Shown piece after piece: positions 59,054-64,000 of a DNA stretch of 64,000 nucleotides. Each line of letters begins with the position of its first letter. Position 1 is the stretch's first letter. Where the stretch lies: the NCBI GenBank assembly GCA_963682175.1, contig OY821777.1, forward strand, positions 14,528,001-14,592,000, given 5' to 3'. Below the pieces are notes generated by a model, which worked only from the letters and a program-made list of their open reading frames with translations, was not told the DNA's origin and did not search any database. The DNA is from Triglochin maritima (lineage: Eukaryota; Streptophyta; Magnoliopsida; Alismatales; Juncaginaceae). The position numbers and the translations under genes are program-made.

Positions 59054-62000
59054 CTAAGCCAGCTTGTGGGATTGCACTCTTAAGCAATTTAGCTGATCGT
59101 TAAAGAAGTATGTGTTACCGGTTGATAACTTTACTGTGCTAATCATTCCATTGTAATGCAATCTTCTTGTCAAATTTCGACTCTCCGATGAGATATTCGC
59201 CTCGTTTAGTTTCCCGTCGTTCCAGCTGATGCTGACAGTTACTCCTCTGCGAGCCTTTAAGCCTCTAACATAACCTGAACCCCATTTATCTCGCGGAAGT
59301 GCAGGAAGCAAGTATAGATTTTGTCCAGAGCTCTGAACAAACATCTCAGCAAGCGCGGCTGTGAAACTGTGAAGAAAGTTGTATTGTTAACGTGTTACTG
59401 CAGAAACATCTTAAGAATCGACTTCTTTTTATTCACAAAGGATCATTATCCATTACCCAAAATTGGCATCAATCTGGAAGGGAGGATGAGCTCCAAATAA
59501 GTTGCTATATAAACCACCCTCGTAACGGACTTCGTGGTCTGGATCGACGAAGAAGAAGAACTCCCTGATCATTTTGTATGCGTGTTTGCTGTTTTGAAGG
59601 TGAGCCCATAATGCCATCTTCCATGTGGTTGACCATCCCGGTCCGGCATCCCCTGTCATACCACTTATAGTAAGCAATGACCTGTGAGAAGCTTTTTACA
59701 TGGTATAATTTCCAGTAAGAACTTCCTAGGAGATGAATTCCCGGTAAATTGTGATGCGTCCAATATTTTTGTCATAATTCTAACTGGAATTGTAAGTAAA
59801 TGACTGAAAAACTCAAAAACTATACAACTTTGACAAGCTACTGACCTCTTTTGTAGAGGCTGTAGTCGACGGCTTTACATAAATTAGGTGTCTTTTCTAG
59901 TGAAATTGTATGGCCTGGAAAGAGCCCAAATAAATGCGCGACAAGTCGGTGATGCACATCAGGATCCTCAAAGTCTTGTGCCTGCAAACATTTAAGATTT
60001 GTGTAGGGGCAGGCAATGCCATTAAACTTACAGGCTTCAAATCTTCAGGAACAGATTTAGGAAAGAGATCTATTCACCCATTCCATGAGTGATCCATCTC
60101 TAGCAATTCTTATTGGAGGCAGCTTTTTCATTGCTTTCGTAATTCTGTCTACCAAACTACTCTTTGTTGTTCCTAGAACCTGGTTAAAGAACATCACTTA
60201 GTAGTGAAATTTCATGTAGACATATAAAAAAAAGAGAAAAAAAGGCAAGGGAGGGATTGGCTCCAATGACAAGGCAAAGCAAACATATACCTCAGCAGCA
60301 GAAAGAATATCATGGAAGACTTCTCTTGTGATTTCTATGTCCATTGTTGATGAATAACTAACACTTGCTTTCTTTCCATCTGGAGCGACGAATTCATGCT
60401 CGGGAGAGGTGGATGGGTTGGTTTCTAAGTACTTCCCTGAACCCTCAATTAACCAATCCAAGAGAAAGGAAGCACATCCTTCTAAGAGGGGATATGCCTT
60501 CTTCTCTAAGAAATTCTGTATGTAGCAAAATAGTTGGATAATGGAACGAAAGCCGTGTTTCACAGATAGCTCAATAAAGAATATAGTAACTCAAACAAAA
60601 TTAAGCAGTTCCGTGGGATAATTGAGGTTCCTGCAAATCATATATTGTCTTGCGCATGTCATTGCTTGTTGGTTGTGATTGATACTTGAAAGGGTACATT
60701 GAACTAATATTATTGATCCGTCAAACTTTGATGCTCTTTGCATTTTTCACAGGTAAATTAAGTATCAACCTGAATCACTTCTAAGCCTGTACACTATTAA
60801 CAACAAAATAGTTGTACTCCAATCTGAACTACCTTCTTAGTTTTCACATGAAATTCACAAACTGAATTTACTAATATAATAGGGAAAAATGAGCAATTGG
60901 AACCCCAACCTTGGCCTTATCCCTATAAATTTTCCTTTGCAGTTACCCAACCATGGAAGCATATAAGGATGTTACATATGTAGCTGAACCATGTTAAGAT
61001 TAATGATAGAAGGAAAAAATATTTCCAACCTAGTCTAATAAATGCCAAAGATCACCTGAAGGAATGAAGTTGGTGAAAAACAAACTAATATTCAAAATAT
61101 ATGACTTACTTTATCCATTGTGTACTCATAATGCTCCCAGAGATGTGTACAAAGCCATGCTCCACCCATAGGCCACATAGCCCAAACAGGTTTACCATGA
61201 TCTGGTGATGTTTTTGCCCAAATATCAGAAACTTGATGTGCCACCCACCCACTTGCTTCATAATTGACCTATCAACATTTTGCCATTACACTATCAATGA
61301 CTATCTTACTGGAAAATGAAGTGGCAAATTATATCAGAAATGGTTACTATAATTGCCAGTTAGAATACATTGCAACAGACTTCTGAATAAGAACTTCAAG
61401 ATTCATACGTTTCATGAAAACGTATTAACAGAAGTCATTATTGTCCATGATCCAGTCTGCACTTTTTTCTCCTATTTTCTAAATATAAAAATGGTTCTGG
61501 CCTTTTTCAGATGCTTTACTTTTAAAGTACAAACATGTGATATTGGTACTCATAAGTATAATTGCATCAAAAAGAAAGTAAGCAGATAACGAATTCTTTA
61601 ATTCAAGTATCCTGCGGATACGAATGTTACTTAAGATCAAACAATATTTGTTGCATATATGGTCTGACACTTATCACTCCCTCAATCATTCTCTCTTTGG
61701 TAACATCATTTGCTTTAACGGCCAACACTCATTGTGTCAAAAAAAGAAAAACATTGGTAAGCAATATTCTTTTATAAGTTGAAACTTATGTCATCCAAAC
61801 TCAGAACTAAGAAAACAGTAGACATTAACAAGAAAGAGGCAAATTGAAATTTTCATTTTACCTTGGCAGTTTTACGCCCATTGACAGCAAGACAAGATAT
61901 ATAATCAAAGAGTGGTTGTTGACATTCACTAAGATTGCAAGAAAGACAAGGCCAATAGTTCATCTGCAGATTGATGTTCAAATGAGGAGCAGCACTGCAA

Positions 62001-63138
62001 ACACAAAGTAACAATAAAACTTAAAAAACAAGTTATTATTAAGAAACAATTCTAAACAATCTGAACTTTATTAATATTTGTTGCTTATCATTACTAATCA
62101 ATCAAATTATTTTGTTTACTGGTGTCTCCATCGGAGACCAAGGTAATGATATGTAGTATAATTGTTATAGAAATGAAGCACAAATGATATAGCAAAAATG
62201 ACCGTGCATGAATGAATCTGGAGAAGAACATACTCCCATGCTGGTTGAACATCCTTGTTCCATATTCCCTGCAAATTTGAAACTCGGGTTCCGGGCCTCG
62301 AGCAAGAAATAAGCAAATAACGACCAAACTGGAAGAGAAGCTCCACCAAAGAAGGATCCTCGTCTTTTTTGAAAGATGCCACTCTTTCCGCGGTTGATAG
62401 CATAACTTCATTGGTACTCGAAACAGCTGCATTTGTTCTCGATGGTGGAAAGGCATCCTGCTTATTGGTAAGTGGTAAAGTATCCTTCTCCTGGTTGCTC
62501 TTTGAACTTTTCGAGAGATGCAACATTACACGGTGAAAGAGTTCTTGATAATCATCCAAGTGATATGCATATAGCTGAGAGAAGGACATGCTTCTGATCA
62601 AACTCATGGTAGACTTTGAAGCAGAAATTGGATCCTTAGAAGAATCCTTTGGGTCTACGAATGGTCCATCGAAAGATGAAGATGCTACAAGAAGCAAAAC
62701 AGCCCAGTCTGAACCTTCAACTCTGAGCTTAGTATCGTCTAGGATACTTATTGTTCCGACACCAGGGCTGATTTGCAAATCAAGAATCGAAGCAAACTGA
62801 ATTCCCTTAGGATCTCCTAGCACTTGTGGTGGAATCCTAGTAGCAGGACAACTACCACTCATGATGATCTGATTGGGACCATTTACGCTTAACTGATGCT
62901 GCAATTTACTGTCCACGGACACTGTAAAGTTAACACAGCTGGGTTTATTTGCAGAAATCTTGCTAGCGATCACCTGATGCGGATTAGAAGCAAAGTTTTC
63001 CCTTGTAAACTCAACATCTCCAACTGCATATTTCACTGTCACCATTGCAGTATCCAGATCTAGCTCTCGTATATAAGAAGTGTATGAATCATCGAGTTTG
63101 CCAAAATCTAATTTGATGTCGCCAAGCGGTTGATAGAC
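59054..63138 (-). CDS. FUC95A: Alpha-L-fucosidase 2 (GH95), C-terminal eight exons; 5' end beyond window
   Basis: Exons (minus strand): 63138-62234, 61994-61862, 61268-61110, 60515-60291, 60179-60078, 59981-59846, 59652-59457 and 59366-59054. They give 722 residues in frame. The family is about 840 residues long, so some 110 N-terminal residues, including the signal peptide, should lie in an upstream exon to the right of the window. The enzyme removes alpha-1,2-linked fucose from xyloglucan and related glycans in the cell wall (AXY8 in Arabidopsis). Visible family motifs are [12 protein letters not shown] at the start of the second exon, [15 protein letters not shown], the catalytic-site [10 protein letters not shown] (the two Asn that hold the attacking water), [10 protein letters not shown] (Glu) and [10 protein letters not shown] (general-acid Asp). 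All expected catalytic residues seem present. The 5' exon boundary at 63138 is inferred from an AG at 63140-63139 and family alignment. A LINE fragment occupies the upstream intron or flank. Confidence 0.9.
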
Positions 63139-63291
63139 CTTCATTTGAGCAAACAGAAAGAAAGAAAAAAATTAAGCATCTTGGTTATTACTTATTTTGC
63201 TATGTTTGATAAAAACAACTTTATAATTATAGTCAGTCATCTTCTGGTTTATTATAAGAAGTATATAAAAAACTTTCTGGTCCAAAAATAC

Positions 63292-63389
63292 TTTATAAGA
63301 AGTATATAATTATAGTTAGAAGGGGGTTGTTCTACCATTAGAGATGTAGAACAGCCCCCTTCTAACTATAATTGTATACTTCTTATAAA
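63292..63389. repeat. Near-perfect 44-bp inverted repeat with 10-base loop
   Basis: The arms 63292-63335 (TTTATAAGAAGTATATAATT.. to ..GGGGGTTGTTCTAC) and 63346-63389 are complementary except at two positions, where T faces G, so in plus-strand RNA both are wobble pairs and the stem is fully paired. The loop is CATTAGAGAT. A partial copy of the outer arm, TTATAAGAAGTATATAAAAA, occurs at 63253-63272. It may be a small fold-back element or MITE relic; a microRNA-like precursor is possible but unsupported. Confidence 0.85.
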
Positions 63390-63399
63390 TTTAAAAACC

Positions 63400-64000
63400 C
63401 TTGTAGCCTAACCAACTCTGTCCCGCTCATTTTTAACTCTTGCCCATATCGGAACGCCTCGGCTCGTGCTGTTGCAAACCGATCAACCTCGGAAATAATT
63501 GCAGAGTGGAATTTGCATCTCGCTTCAAATCTGGAATTACTAGAAAATTTTGATGTTATACACAATACTAGATGCAAAATTGCATCTATCCGACTATTCC
63601 AAAGACAAACCAATCTGGTTTTTAATCCATGGTAATACCTATTCGGTAAAATCATTCTACAATTTCCTATCCTTTGGAGGCATCAAATTAAGTCCATGGA
63701 AACTAATATGGAAAAATAAAAGTCCAATTAAAATTAAAATCTTTGTCTGGCTTGTCATCAATAACAATATATTAACTTTCGAAAACATTACGAAAAGAGG
63801 TGTTCACGGGGTGAGCCGATGCCCTATGTGCAAAAGCGAAAATGAATACGGCAATCACATCTTCTTAGATTGTGACATCATCACACCAATTAGGAACAAT
63901 ATTATCGGTTCACATTATGTTAACTCGGCATCCCTTGAACCACACGACCTTCTCTTCATTCGGAAACAATATTTGGACAATCTGGGGCATTTGGCATGGC
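63400..64000 (+). pseudogene. LINE reverse-transcriptase C-terminal fragment (zf-RVT)
   Basis: From about 63570, in changing frames, the sequence reads DKPIWFLIHGNTYSVKSFYN, then WKLIWKNKSPIKIKIFVWL and RCPMCKSENEYGNHIFLDCD. This is the zinc-binding region (CxxC..H..C) typical of the end of plant L1-type LINE ORF2 proteins: GxYSVKSxY, WKxIWxxxxPxKIKxFxWL, CPxCxxxxEtxxHlfxxC. The upstream part (63400-63560, RAVANRSTSEIIAEWNLHLA) fits the preceding LINE segment loosely. It runs off the right edge and is degenerate. It lies on the opposite strand to the fucosidase gene. Confidence 0.8.

Noticed and set aside
1..64000. CRISPR arrays, bacterial operons, integrons or phage genes.
   Set aside because: The window is plant nuclear DNA; no regularly spaced identical repeats with unique spacers were seen.

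Overview
The window is nuclear DNA of a flowering plant. Intron-rich genes encode proteins typical of plants (a HOS15-type LisH/WD40 corepressor, a GH95 alpha-fucosidase, an OSCA/HYP1 channel, a CYP81 cytochrome P450). Introns are AT-rich with GT..AG ends, and every main plant transposon class is present. I cannot name the species. ORC5 has a strongly C-rich first exon, but nothing else points to grasses.

Layout. 1-4277: tails of two Ty1/copia retrotransposons, one with an LTR of about 2.8 kb. 4592-6052: a DNA element with terminal inverted repeats, just upstream of a prefoldin-like UXT gene (+, 6318-9251). 11409-24091: a HYP1/OSCA-type channel gene (-) in ten exons; its 4.4-kb first intron carries a 3.26-kb solo LTR with a perfect 5-bp target duplication. 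24.8-35.5 kb: a nested transposon block with CACTA transposase pieces on both strands, a 5' copia fragment, a tRNA-like SINE and two head-to-head LTRs forming an inverted repeat of about 600 bp. 35.9-39.2 kb: tandem repeats, a TA/TG microsatellite and a PIF/Harbinger ORF1 relic. 39302-41320: ORC5 (+). 42528-46238: a broken CYP81 gene (-) carrying a hAT-like and a probable Harbinger-like insertion. 47754-58178: HOS15 (+, 14 exons). 59054-63138: the C-terminal eight exons of an alpha-L-fucosidase 2 gene (-), followed by a LINE fragment and a near-perfect 44-bp hairpin at the window edge.

The genes do not form a pathway or operon. They are independent housekeeping or regulatory loci: chaperone subunit, membrane channel, replication origin recognition, chromatin repression and cell-wall fucose trimming. 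UXT/HYP1, ORC5/CYP81 and HOS15/fucosidase are convergent pairs; CYP81 and HOS15 are divergent. Exon boundaries were placed by eye from splice sites, reading frame and family resemblance. For the five live genes the summed exon lengths keep frame throughout.

I see no convincing undescribed enzymatic system. The most unusual signals are structural: a palindromic motif (core CGGTCGACCG) amplified in LTRs of two apparently unrelated retrotransposon families, the head-to-head LTR structure, the wobble-perfect hairpin beside the fucosidase gene, and the stepwise destruction of the CYP81 gene.
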